This document shows positions 47,270 through 55,091 of a stretch of 64,000 bases of DNA, piece after piece. This stretch comes from DATBVX01 sp963724625 (GTDB lineage Bacteria > Pseudomonadota > Gammaproteobacteria > Steroidobacterales > Steroidobacteraceae), in assembly GCA_963724625.1 (NCBI GenBank), contig CAVRVO010000013.1, positions 558,001-622,000 on the forward strand, in the 5' to 3' direction. Every line of letters starts with the position of its first letter. The stretch's first letter is position 1. Below the pieces are notes generated by a model. The model worked only from the letters and a program-made list of their open reading frames with translations. It had not been told where the DNA came from and made no database searches. The translations under genes were made by a program, and so were the position numbers.

Positions 47270-47843
47270 TGGGAGGCGCCCCGCGGCGGCCCGCGCGTCT
47301 TTTCGCCGACGCACGCGCCTTGGCACGTTCGACCTCCCGCTCCGGCAGGACTTCCTCGAGTTCGCGCAGCAGCGAGAACAACTGCGCCAATCGCCCGGCG
47401 CCGAAGATATGCTCGATCTCGTCGTAGATCTCTTCGGAGTACGGCGCGTGCGTCGCGATCAAGCGCAGCCCTTTCGGCTGCAGACTGATGACGCTGCGAC
47501 GCAAATCCGCATCCGCCTGGGTGCGCTTGATGAGCGCGCGAGTTTCCATGTCGGGCAGGATGCGCGACAGGCTCGGCGGCAGCAGAAAGGTTGCACTCGC
47601 GAGCTCGGTGATTTCCAGCGGGCCAGCGTGCGCCAGCGCCCGCAGTACACGCCACTGCTGCTCGGTCACGCCGTGGCGGCGAAGTCCCGGCCGAAACCGG
47701 CGCATGACCGCCTCGCGTGCGCGCAGCAACGCCATCGGCAGCGATTGTGAAAATGTCCGCATCGGCAGTGCCCGCCGAGCGACGCGCGCCTCTGTGCCCG
47801 TGGCGGGCGCGACTCGACTGCGCGAACCGCGCTTATCCCTCAT
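47266..47843 (-). CDS. hpaR: MarR-family regulator, HpaR-like (apparent frameshift at 47300-47303)
   Basis: About 190 residues. The MarR wHTH is clear, with the HpaR-specific opening MRTFSQSLPMALLRAREAVM, then HGVTEQQWRVLRALAHAGPL and ATFLLPPSLSRILPDMETR. HpaR represses homoprotocatechuate genes and is released by the substrate. As given, the frame runs 100 bases into ligA. Adding one base to the AAAA run (TTTT 47300-47303 on plus) ends it SAKKTRGPPRGASQ at a TGA overlapping the ligA ATG (ATGA), the same junction style as elsewhere in the operon. The start could be ATG 47843 (overlapping the upstream gene) or ATG 47762, which begins right at the conserved region. Confidence 0.82.
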
Positions 47844-48696
47844 CGTCCATCACCCGATTGCACAACAAGCCCACACGTGCGATGTCCACCTCGACGACGT
47901 CGCCGGCCTGCAGGTAACGCGGCGGATCGAGACGCGCCCCGGCGCCACTCGGCGTCCCTGTCAGAATCACATCCCCACTCTCGAGCGTGCAGAACGTGGA
48001 GATGTAGTGAATCAGGTACGGAATCGGAAACAGCATACGATCGCTGGTGTCATCCTGCCGCGATTCGCCATTGACGCGGGTCACGATGCGCAGCGGTTTC
48101 GGCCCGACCTCATCGGCCGTGACCAGGTACGGACCCAACGCGCCGGAGCGATCGAAATTTTTGCCCTGGGTGACGTTGAACTTGGAGTGGCGCAGCCAAT
48201 CGCGCACTGAGCCTTCGTTGGCGCAGGTGTAGCCAAACACATGCTCCATGGCCCGGTCCTGGGCGATTCTTCGACCGCCACTGCCGATCACGATCGCGAT
48301 CTCACCCTCGTAATCAAGCTGCTCTGACTCGCGTGGCCGGACGATGGGCGCCTCGTGCGCAGAGAAGGATGTATGTGAGCGCATGAACAGGCTCGGGTAC
48401 CGGGGCCGCTCGCTCCCATCCTTGTATTCCTCGTTGCGCTCCGGGTAGTTCACTCCTATGCAGAAATACCGTACGCACCGTCCGGCGGGGCTGAGGACCT
48501 GCACTTCGTCAGGCGCGTAGTCGCCCTGCGCAACGCCTGCAACGGTAGTCTTTGCCGCTTCGATTTGACCGGCACGCACCAACGAGATCACATCGCTCGC
48601 CACTCCCGGCATGCGCTCGCCGAGGTCGACGATTCCATGGGCACCGAGTACGCCGCAAGTGTCGCGCCCATCGATACGAAAGTTGAGCAGCTTCAA
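47833..48696 (-). CDS. Fumarylacetoacetate hydrolase family protein (HpaG-like isomerase/decarboxylase)
   Basis: 287 residues starting at TTG 48696, inside a TTGA overlap with the DapA-type gene. The FAA_hydrolase fold carries the acidic metal-binding motif DYEGEIAIVIG, the active-site loop GYTCANEGSVRDWL, and GDVILTGTPSGAG. In homoprotocatechuate degradation HpaG decarboxylates and isomerises the oxaloacetate-type intermediate made by HpaF. A generic FAA hydrolase of the gentisate or catechol route is the alternative. It precedes hpaR with an 11-base overlap. Confidence 0.85.
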   Translation of the reverse strand: MKLLNFRIDGRDTCGVLGAHGIVDLGERMPGVASDVISLVRAGQIEAAKTTVAGVAQGDYAPDEVQVLSPAGRCVRYFCIGVNYPERNEEYKDGSERPRYPSLFMRSHTSFSAHEAPIVRPRESEQLDYEGEIAIVIGSGGRRIAQDRAMEHVFGYTCANEGSVRDWLRHSKFNVTQGKNFDRSGALGPYLVTADEVGPKPLRIVTRVNGESRQDDTSDRMLFPIPYLIHYISTFCTLESGDVILTGTPSGAGARLDPPRYLQAGDVVEVDIARVGLLCNRVMDDEG

Positions 48697-49604
48697 GCTG
48701 CGTCCCCTTTCAGCAGTCCCGCGCGCTTGAGAACACCGTCCAGGCGGCGCTCGAGCTCTGCGGTGGCTGGCACCATTGGCAGACGGTGCTCGTTCACGGG
48801 CAGCAGGCCGAGCCGCTTCATCATGTACTTGATAGGGATTGGATTGGTGTCGAAGAAAACTGCCCGATTGATCTCGAGCAGGTTCAGATGCAAGGCCTGC
48901 GCATGCTCGAGATCGCCACGCCACACCGTTTCACAAAGCTCCGCCAGGATCCGCGGCTGCAGATTCCCGACCGCATTCATCAGGCCGCAGGCGCCGATCG
49001 CCATCATTGGGAAGCTCAACTCCTCCAGGCCGACGAAGATCCGGAAGTCGCTCCCCAGGGTGGCGATGCATTCCGATACGAAACCGAGGTCGTTGACCGC
49101 GTGCTTCATGCCCACGAAAGCGGGGGACTTCGCTCGCAGCTCCTGCAACGTGTCGATCGTTACACCAACCGCCGTCCGCCCGGGGATGTGGTACACCATC
49201 CAGGGCAGATCGCTGATCGAAGCGAGCTGCAGGTAATAGGCTACGAGGCCGCGTTGTGGCGGGCGCACATAATAAGGAGTGACGATGAGCAGTGCGTCGG
49301 CACCAGCCCTGGCGGCATGCTCGGTCAACACAGTGGTTTCGCGCAGCGACTGCGATCCGGTGGCGGCAATCACGGGCACGCGTTTGGCACCGACCTGGAT
49401 GGCGAGGTCGACGAGGCGATTTCGCTCCTCCACTGTGAGCGTCGAGGGCTCCGCCGTCGTACCGTTGACCAGAATCCCGTGGGAACCGTTTTTCACCTGA
49501 AATTCGACCAGGCGCCCGAAGGCTTCGTAGTCCACCTCTCCGTCCCGGAACGGCGTGATCAGAGGTGGAATCGAACCCTTGAGTTTTTCAAGCTGGCTGG
49601 TCAC
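48693..49604 (-). CDS. Dihydrodipicolinate synthase (DapA) family lyase/aldolase
   Basis: 303 residues from GTG 49604 with a GGAAGAG site (a TTG at 49622 is also in frame). A class I aldolase barrel: the Schiff-base lysine in FVGMKHAVND (Lys167 from this start), the catalytic tyrosine in MVYHIPGR, and NGTTAEPSTL in place of the DapA GTTGE loop. Proteins of this family recur in homoprotocatechuate operons. It may replace the HpaI aldolase or act on a pathway intermediate; a lysine biosynthesis role is unlikely here. Confidence 0.85.
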   Translation of the reverse strand: MTSQLEKLKGSIPPLITPFRDGEVDYEAFGRLVEFQVKNGSHGILVNGTTAEPSTLTVEERNRLVDLAIQVGAKRVPVIAATGSQSLRETTVLTEHAARAGADALLIVTPYYVRPPQRGLVAYYLQLASISDLPWMVYHIPGRTAVGVTIDTLQELRAKSPAFVGMKHAVNDLGFVSECIATLGSDFRIFVGLEELSFPMMAIGACGLMNAVGNLQPRILAELCETVWRGDLEHAQALHLNLLEINRAVFFDTNPIPIKYMMKRLGLLPVNEHRLPMVPATAELERRLDGVLKRAGLLKGDAA

Positions 49605-49633
49605 GCGACTCTCTTCCGCCAACGAGCCTCAGC

Positions 49634-51151
49634 TCAGGCGCCCAGTTTCGGGACACGGTGTGTCCCATGCGCCAGGCAGATGTTCTTCGTTTCCATGTAG
49701 AAGTCGAAGCTGTAGTCCCCGCCGTCTCGCCCGATGCCACTCGCCTTCATGCCACCGAATGGCGTCGGCAGGTGGCGATTGTTCTCGGAATTGACCCACA
49801 CCATGCCGGCGTCGACCTTGTGCGCCATGCGCAGAGCGCGACCTACATCGCTCGTCCAGATGTATGCAGTGAGGCCATAGACCGTATCGTTGGCCAATGC
49901 AACGGCCTCGGCCTCGTCTGAGAACGGTATCGCCGTCAGCACCGGGCCGAAGATCTCTTCGCGCGCCACCCGCATGGCGTTGCTCGCGTTGGCGAACAGT
50001 GTCGGCTGCACGTAGTAGCCCTGGTTCGAGTTGTCCGCCCGCGCGCCTCCGGCGCGAATCTCGACACCCTCCTCGCGAGCGACCTTGAAATAGCTCAACA
50101 CCTTGTCAAGGTGACGCTCATGAATCAGCGGACCGATGTCGGTCGCGGGATCGAGCGGGTGACCTACCTTGAGCGTTGCGATGCGTGCCGTCACCCGCTC
50201 GACAAATCGATCGTAGATGGAGCGTTGCACCAGCAGGCGGCTCGATGAGGTACAGCGTTCGCCATTGAGGCTGTAGATCATGAACACCGCCGCGTCCAGG
50301 GCGCGATCGAAGTCGGCGTCCTCGAACACGACCACCGGGTTCTTCCCACCGAGCTCGAGATGCACGCGCTTCAGCGTCGGCGCGCCCTGGCTCATGATGC
50401 AGCTCCCGGTCTTCGATTCACCGATGAAGGCGGTGGCTCGAATTGACGGATGCTCGGTCAGCATCTTCCCGGCCTGCTCGCCGATCCCGTTCACGAGATT
50501 CACGACTCCGGCGGGCACACCCGCCTCGGTCATGATCTCGGCGAGCAGCATCGCGGTGAGCGGGCTCCACTCTGCGGGCTTGTGCACGACCGTGCACCCC
50601 GCAGCCAGCGCAGGCGCGATCTTCCAGGTCGACAGCATGAACGGCGTATTCCACGGCGTGATCACTGCGACCGGCCCGATCGGCTGGCGCACGGTGTAGT
50701 TCATATGCTCGGCTGCAGGGAGCGACAACCCGTCGGCAGCGCCGGGTGCACGGTCGGCGAAGAAGCGGAAATTCTCCGCCCCGCGCAGTGCGGCGCCGCT
50801 CATGAAGCGCAGCGGCTGCCCGGTGTCCATGCATTCGACGAATGCGATCTCCTCGCGGCGCGACTCGATGGCGTCCGCCACGCGGTGCAGGATCGCCCGG
50901 CGTTCATCGCCTGATCTGTTGCGCCAGGCGGGGAATGCGTTGCGAGCTGCGGCTGCCGCCGCATCCACGTCGCGCTCATCGCCGCAACTCACCTTGTTGA
51001 GCACGCTCGAATCCACCGGGGAAACATTCTCGATCGTGTGAGCGCTTGCGCCGGCCTGCGCCTTGCCAGCAATGAAATGCCCAAGCGTGGATGCGCGAAA
51101 ACGCTGCAGATAGCCGGCCGCCTTCTGAATATTCGTTTCCAGAGCGCTCAT
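49634..51151 (-). CDS. hpaE: 5-carboxymethyl-2-hydroxymuconate semialdehyde dehydrogenase
   Basis: 505 residues. An aldehyde dehydrogenase with Asn168 (TPWNTP), Glu266 (LELGGKNP) and Cys300 (LNGERCTSSSRLLV), and the HpaE-type ending NRHLPTPFGGMKASGIGRDG followed by YSFDFYMETKN. It oxidises the ring-cleavage semialdehyde with NAD+. The start ATG shares a base with the hpaF stop (TGATG). The position between hpaF and the DapA-type gene matches homoprotocatechuate operons. Confidence 0.9.
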   Translation of the reverse strand: MSALETNIQKAAGYLQRFRASTLGHFIAGKAQAGASAHTIENVSPVDSSVLNKVSCGDERDVDAAAAAARNAFPAWRNRSGDERRAILHRVADAIESRREEIAFVECMDTGQPLRFMSGAALRGAENFRFFADRAPGAADGLSLPAAEHMNYTVRQPIGPVAVITPWNTPFMLSTWKIAPALAAGCTVVHKPAEWSPLTAMLLAEIMTEAGVPAGVVNLVNGIGEQAGKMLTEHPSIRATAFIGESKTGSCIMSQGAPTLKRVHLELGGKNPVVVFEDADFDRALDAAVFMIYSLNGERCTSSSRLLVQRSIYDRFVERVTARIATLKVGHPLDPATDIGPLIHERHLDKVLSYFKVAREEGVEIRAGGARADNSNQGYYVQPTLFANASNAMRVAREEIFGPVLTAIPFSDEAEAVALANDTVYGLTAYIWTSDVGRALRMAHKVDAGMVWVNSENNRHLPTPFGGMKASGIGRDGGDYSFDFYMETKNICLAHGTHRVPKLGA

Positions 51152-51552
51152 CAGGATGCCTTCGGCTCGCGGCGCTTCACGTATTCGTGCAGGTTATTCT
51201 TCTTGCAGGTGAGTACCGCGTCGATCTCCTGCATCTCGAGCGAGATGCCGAGCGGAATCCGCTCGAATAGCGCGGCCAGCTGCTCAGTGGCGGTTGCGAA
51301 GATTGCATCACAGGCACGCTTGCGCGTTTCGAGGTCCCGGCCGTGGCCGACCCGAAGCATGATGTGCACGAAGGCATTGTCCGCATGCCCGTCGGCGATC
51401 AGATAGTGATCGGCTTGATACGCCCGGATGCGAATGCCGCCGAGCGGAAAAACCCCCGTTGCCAGAGCGCTGGCCCGCAACGCGCCGAGGAAGCGCGGAA
51501 AGTCGACGCTGTCGCGCAGGTTGGCGGAGTATTCGATCACGATGTGCGGCAC
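51151..51552 (-). CDS. hpaF: 5-carboxymethyl-2-hydroxymuconate delta-isomerase
   Basis: 133 residues from GTG 51552 (GAGGGGAA site). The mature chain would begin with Pro, the catalytic base of the tautomerase superfamily (PHIVIEYSANL). FPLGGIRIRAYQADHYLIAD and FVHIMLRVGHGRD are typical of CHMI/HpaF. It ketonises the dehydrogenase product. It is the first gene of the operon behind a recognisable promoter. Confidence 0.9.
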   Translation of the reverse strand: MPHIVIEYSANLRDSVDFPRFLGALRASALATGVFPLGGIRIRAYQADHYLIADGHADNAFVHIMLRVGHGRDLETRKRACDAIFATATEQLAALFERIPLGISLEMQEIDAVLTCKKNNLHEYVKRREPKAS

Positions 51553-51614
51553 GGCATTCCCCTCGCGCCACCTGTTGCGGCGCGCACGCCGGCGCCGGCA
51601 AGGTACTTAACATC

Positions 51615-51643
51615 ATAATCATCTCGCAGATCGGGACTGTCAA
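51615..51643 (-). promoter_or_regulatory. Sigma-70-type promoter for the hpa operon
   Basis: On the minus strand a perfect -35 TTGACA (51643-51638) and a 17-base spacer lead to GATTAT (51620-51615), a 4/6 match to the -10. The sequence is AT-rich in an otherwise GC-rich gap of 132 bases. Transcription would start near 51608, about 55 bases before the hpaF start. HpaR binding near it is expected but no clear dyad is visible. Confidence 0.55.
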
Positions 51644-51684
51644 GGCGCGGTCGGCCGCTATCCCATTTCATACGGGGCGACACT

Positions 51685-52152
51685 TCAGGTGAGGTATGAC
51701 TGGGCCGGCGGCCAGTTACTCCAGGCGGTTAGGTCGGACGCGAGCAGGCCTTCGGCCTGCTCGCGGAATTCATCGGGTATCGGGCAGGACTTGCGGGTTA
51801 CGGTATCGATGTGCACACCCGTCAGCAGTGTTACCGCCACCAGGTCCTGGGTTTCCTCGTTCAGCATCTCGTGCACGAAACGGAAGCTGCTCTTGCGGAC
51901 TTCGATGGCCGCTGAGCGGATGCTGATGATGTCCCCAGCATGCAGCTCGCGCCGATACGAGATGCGCTGGTCGACCGCCACCGCGCCCCTGCGCTCTTCG
52001 CGCAGGTAACGCGGCGTCAGCCCCATCGCCGCGAGAAAGTGCCATGTGGCTTCATCGAACTTGCCGACATACCACATGACGTTCATGTGCCCGATGTGAT
52101 CGCAGTGCCAGGGATAAATGACACTGCGACACGTCAACAAGCTTTGGGACAT
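51685..52152 (-). CDS. Hot-dog fold acyl-CoA thioesterase
   Basis: 155 residues with a GGAGGAG site. The 4-hydroxybenzoyl-CoA-thioesterase-type sequence opens VIYPWHCDHIGHMNVMWYVG, with the conserved Asp and the NVMWY helix start, followed by VAVDQRISYRRELHAGD. It hydrolyses an acyl- or aryl-CoA ester in the cytoplasm. It lies just upstream of the hpa promoter on the same strand and could be co-expressed with the operon or only a neighbour. Confidence 0.85.
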   Translation of the reverse strand: MSQSLLTCRSVIYPWHCDHIGHMNVMWYVGKFDEATWHFLAAMGLTPRYLREERRGAVAVDQRISYRRELHAGDIISIRSAAIEVRKSSFRFVHEMLNEETQDLVAVTLLTGVHIDTVTRKSCPIPDEFREQAEGLLASDLTAWSNWPPAQSYLT

Positions 52153-52411
52153 CCGAGTCTCCTCCGGGATTGCCGGCCCATTCTGCTCGTCTGTGGAGGC
52201 ACATGCTCGTCGACGCCTAGCGGTCAGCCGGCGAGCCTCGTCGGCTTGCGATCCGTTGTCCGTAGGTGAAAGAAAGCAGCCCGCCGGCTATCCGGGCGGC
52301 GGAGGCTGCGTGGCTTCTAGTCCCTTGGGGCAATGCGCTGGTCTCGGCGAACCGGGCCGACTATCCTTCATGGCCAGCCCTAAAAACTACGTCTCTCATG
52401 GAGGACTCCCA

Positions 52412-52978
52412 ATGAAGCTGCCAATGCAAAGAATCGGTGTCGTACTCATGTTGATGTTGTTCTGCGCGGTCGTCCGTGCAGACGAATTCGACGACACGAT
52501 CAAGGTATTTCAGAACGCGGGCGAGAGCGGCCAGTTCTTCAAGAAGGCCTATGGCTACGCGGTCTTCCCGACCATCGGCAAGGGTGGCGTCGGTATTGGC
52601 GGCGCGCATGGCAAGGGTCGCGTGTACCAAGGCGGCAAATATGTCGGCGATACCTCGATGACGCAGCTCACCGCCGGCTTGCAGCTCGGTGCCCAGGCCT
52701 TCAGCCAGATCATCTTTTTCGAAGACAAGCGCGCGTTCGATGATTTCACGGGTGGGAACTTCGAGTTTAGCGCGCAGGCTTCCGCGGTGGCGATTACCGC
52801 TGGAGCTTCGGCCAGCGCCGGCGGCACTGGGACCTCTGCGGGTGCCAGCGCCGGAAAGAAGGACGCGTCCACTGTCGGTGAGTACCGCAAGGGAATGGCG
52901 GTCTTCACGGTGGCGAAGGGCGGTTTGATGTACGAGGCAGCGCTGGGCGGCCAGAAATTCAAGTACACACCCAAGTAG
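52412..52978 (+). CDS. Exported SYLF/YSC84 lipid-binding domain protein
   Basis: 188 residues from ATG 52412 (GGAGGA site). Signal peptide to about residue 23. The SYLF domain reads FFKKAYGYAVFPTIGKGGVG then IGGAHGKGRVYQGGKYVG, and further on AQAFSQIIFFEDKRAFDDFT. SYLF proteins bind phosphoinositides or other lipids; the bacterial ones are exported, function unknown. An alanine/glycine/serine-rich stretch (residues 128-150) interrupts the domain. No operon partner is certain; the DUF4440 lipoprotein starts 29 bases later. Confidence 0.85.
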   Translation: MKLPMQRIGVVLMLMLFCAVVRADEFDDTIKVFQNAGESGQFFKKAYGYAVFPTIGKGGVGIGGAHGKGRVYQGGKYVGDTSMTQLTAGLQLGAQAFSQIIFFEDKRAFDDFTGGNFEFSAQASAVAITAGASASAGGTGTSAGASAGKKDASTVGEYRKGMAVFTVAKGGLMYEAALGGQKFKYTPK

Positions 52979-53007
52979 GTCGCGACGGCTCGAACCAAGA
53001 GGATCAC

Positions 53008-53580
53008 GTGTCGCACCTGAATCTACGCTCAACGCTGCTGCTCGCAGTGGCGGTGGCGGTCGCAGGCTGCGCCCCGCAGAAGGCGCAGGACAGCGCGGCT
53101 GACGTCGCCACTCTTGCATCGACCGCCGCCGGTTGGGAAAAGGCATACAACGAGAAGAACGCGGATGCAGTGGCGGCTCTCTACGGCGAGGACGCGCACC
53201 TTCTCCCGCCCGGAGGGTCAGTGGTCAACGGTCGCCCTGCGATCCGTGACTACTGGGCAAACGACATCGCCGCCACCGGCGTGGCGGTGACGATTACGTC
53301 CGATGCAAGCAATGTGGGCGGTGATTGGGCGTGGCGTTCCGGGGCCTGGAGCTCCCAGGATGCGAAGGGCACACCCGTCACCGGCAAGTACGTCGAGGTC
53401 TGGCATCGGACCCCAAGTGGCTGGCAGATCCATCGCGATATCTGGAATGCGGACGCAGGCTCCCGGGAGCGGGCGCGGCACCAGCCGCGCCCTGACGACC
53501 AAACGCATGATCGGGATCTATATCAGAACGCCTCTCCGACGGAGAGCGTGAACGTACTGTCATCGCGGCCCCACGCATAG
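53008..53580 (+). CDS. DUF4440/SgcJ-type NTF2-like lipoprotein
   Basis: 190 residues from GTG 53008 (AAGAGGA site). A lipobox (LLLAVAVAVAGC, Cys20) marks it as a lipoprotein. The NTF2-like domain reads AAGWEKAYNEKNADAVAALY, HLLPPGGSVVNGRPAIRDYW and VEVWHRTPSGWQIHRDIWN. The C-terminal 40 residues after WNADAG are polar and unconserved. Ligand unknown. Probably co-transcribed with the SYLF gene. Confidence 0.78.
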   Translation: MSHLNLRSTLLLAVAVAVAGCAPQKAQDSAADVATLASTAAGWEKAYNEKNADAVAALYGEDAHLLPPGGSVVNGRPAIRDYWANDIAATGVAVTITSDASNVGGDWAWRSGAWSSQDAKGTPVTGKYVEVWHRTPSGWQIHRDIWNADAGSRERARHQPRPDDQTHDRDLYQNASPTESVNVLSSRPHA

Positions 53581-53628
53581 TCGGCGCGCATATTCAGGGC
53601 CAGTGACTGCAGGCCGTGCAAGGCACTC

Positions 53629-54474
53629 TCAAGTCTTGATCGGGATCCAGATCTCCAGCCCGCCCATTCCAGTCACGGAATCGAATTCCTCGCCGTAGCG
53701 CTCGAAGTTCGGCCCGTCTGCGGCTTCGTGTCCGGACTCCGGAAGCCATTTGTTCCAGATCGTGTTCCAGGTGCCGCGAATCGTCGAGATGTGATCGCGA
53801 TGCTCGAACACCGCATACCGTTGTCCGGGCACGCGCACGCGCGCGAATTCCGTCGGCACAGCGGCGGCATCTGCGATCTCGACACCGCACAGGTAGTCGA
53901 AGTCGCCCGCCTCGTCGGCGTTGTAGGTGACACCGTAGGCCGTCTTGCCAACTTGCCCGGGCAGCTTGCAGAAGTACGGCAGGAATCGCTGCCACTGGGC
54001 CGGTATGCCCGCGCTGGTCTCACAGGTGTAGCGCTGACTCAGACCGGCGACCAGCAAAGGTTTGCCGTTCTCGAAGCGCGATGGTTTCAGGTTTGCAATG
54101 AAGGTCTCGTCCATTTTCACAGGCTCCACGAGTTCGATACCGCCAAGGTGACCTTGCGCACGGACCATTTCGGGCGTCACTCCGAACTGATCGCGAAACG
54201 CCCGCGTGAATGCTTCGTGAGAGCCGTATCCCGCCTCGAGTGCCACTGCCAGGATGTCCGGCGCGCCGTCCGACAACGAGCGTGCCGCTTCGGTCAGTCG
54301 TCTGCCGCGTACGTAGCGCATGATCGAGCGCCCGGTCGCAGCCCCGAAGGCCCGCGAGACGTGATAGCGCGACACACCCGCGAGATCTGCAATCTCTTCA
54401 AGCGTCAGCTCTCGCGAGAAGTGACTTTCCACGTACCAGAGCGCCTTTCCAGCAGGATTCATGTCAGCCCTCAT
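53629..54474 (-). CDS. AraC-family regulator with GyrI-like effector domain
   Basis: 281 residues from ATG 54474 (GGAG site; ATG 54462 with GAGGG is an alternative). The N-terminal AraC double HTH (LTLEEIADLAGVSRYHVSRA; MRYVRGRRLTEAARSL; ALEAGYGSHEAFTRAFRDQF) is joined to a C-terminal GyrI/Rob-like domain (VPGQRYAVFEHRDHISTIRG). This is the Rob/SoxS-like sensor layout used for drug or small-molecule response. It is divergent from the YciI/ECF42 pair and may regulate it. Confidence 0.88.
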   Translation of the reverse strand: MRADMNPAGKALWYVESHFSRELTLEEIADLAGVSRYHVSRAFGAATGRSIMRYVRGRRLTEAARSLSDGAPDILAVALEAGYGSHEAFTRAFRDQFGVTPEMVRAQGHLGGIELVEPVKMDETFIANLKPSRFENGKPLLVAGLSQRYTCETSAGIPAQWQRFLPYFCKLPGQVGKTAYGVTYNADEAGDFDYLCGVEIADAAAVPTEFARVRVPGQRYAVFEHRDHISTIRGTWNTIWNKWLPESGHEAADGPNFERYGEEFDSVTGMGGLEIWIPIKT

Positions 54475-54627
54475 TGACTCCACACCACCGGTATACCCAC
54501 TTCCGGCACGCGCCATTTGATCGGCGTTGCGCTGGCCGGAGCTATTCTGTCATTCAGCCTGTCGAATTCGGCGTCCACCATTCGTCGTACGGACATGGAC
54601 CAATTGGTTTGACCAAAGGAGATGCCA

Positions 54628-55041
54628 ATGAGATTCATGATCATCGTCAAGGCGACCAAGGATTCGGAGGCAGGTCGGATGCCCGAGGAGCAAATGATTG
54701 CATCGATGGCGACCTACCACGAGGAACTCGCGAAGGCGGGCGTCCTGCTCGACGCGTCGGGATTGCACCCCAGCTCCAAGGGCTGGCGCGTTCGCTATTC
54801 CGGTGCGAAACGCACGGTGAGCGACGGACCGTTTACGGAGAGCAAGGAGCTGATCGCCGGTTACACGCTCATCCAGGTGAAATCGCGCGCCGAAGCGCTG
54901 GAATGGACCCGGCGCTTTCCGAATCCAGTCGGAGAAGGCCAGGATGCGGAGATCGAAGTACGTCAGCTTTTTGAGCTGGAAGACTTTGGACCGAGCGAAG
55001 CCATCGAGCGCTTTCGGGAAATGGGTGTGGTTGGCAAGTAG
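54628..55041 (+). CDS. YciI family (DGPF domain) protein
   Basis: 137 residues from ATG 54628; the ATG at 54622 is too close to the AAAGGA site. The family pattern is complete: MRFMIIVKATKDSEAG, the signature RTVSDGPFTESKELIAGYTL and WTRRFPNP..AEIEVRQLFE. DGPF proteins are the constant genetic partners of ECF42 sigma factors, as here. Their biochemistry is unknown. Confidence 0.9.
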   Translation: MRFMIIVKATKDSEAGRMPEEQMIASMATYHEELAKAGVLLDASGLHPSSKGWRVRYSGAKRTVSDGPFTESKELIAGYTLIQVKSRAEALEWTRRFPNPVGEGQDAEIEVRQLFELEDFGPSEAIERFREMGVVGK

Positions 55042-55091
55042 GCGCGTCGTCGGCTTGCGCGGGAGGACTATGGATGCTGTGATCGGTGGCC

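Noticed and set aside
47154..47843. A 229-residue HpaR reading through the start of ligA
   Set aside because: Residues past about 175 are basic, low-complexity and overlap ligA; one base in the AAAA run restores a normal end with an ATGA junction.
51601..51630. HpaR operator in ATCATAATCAT near the hpa promoter
   Set aside because: It is a direct rather than inverted repeat, so it does not fit a MarR-type dyad.
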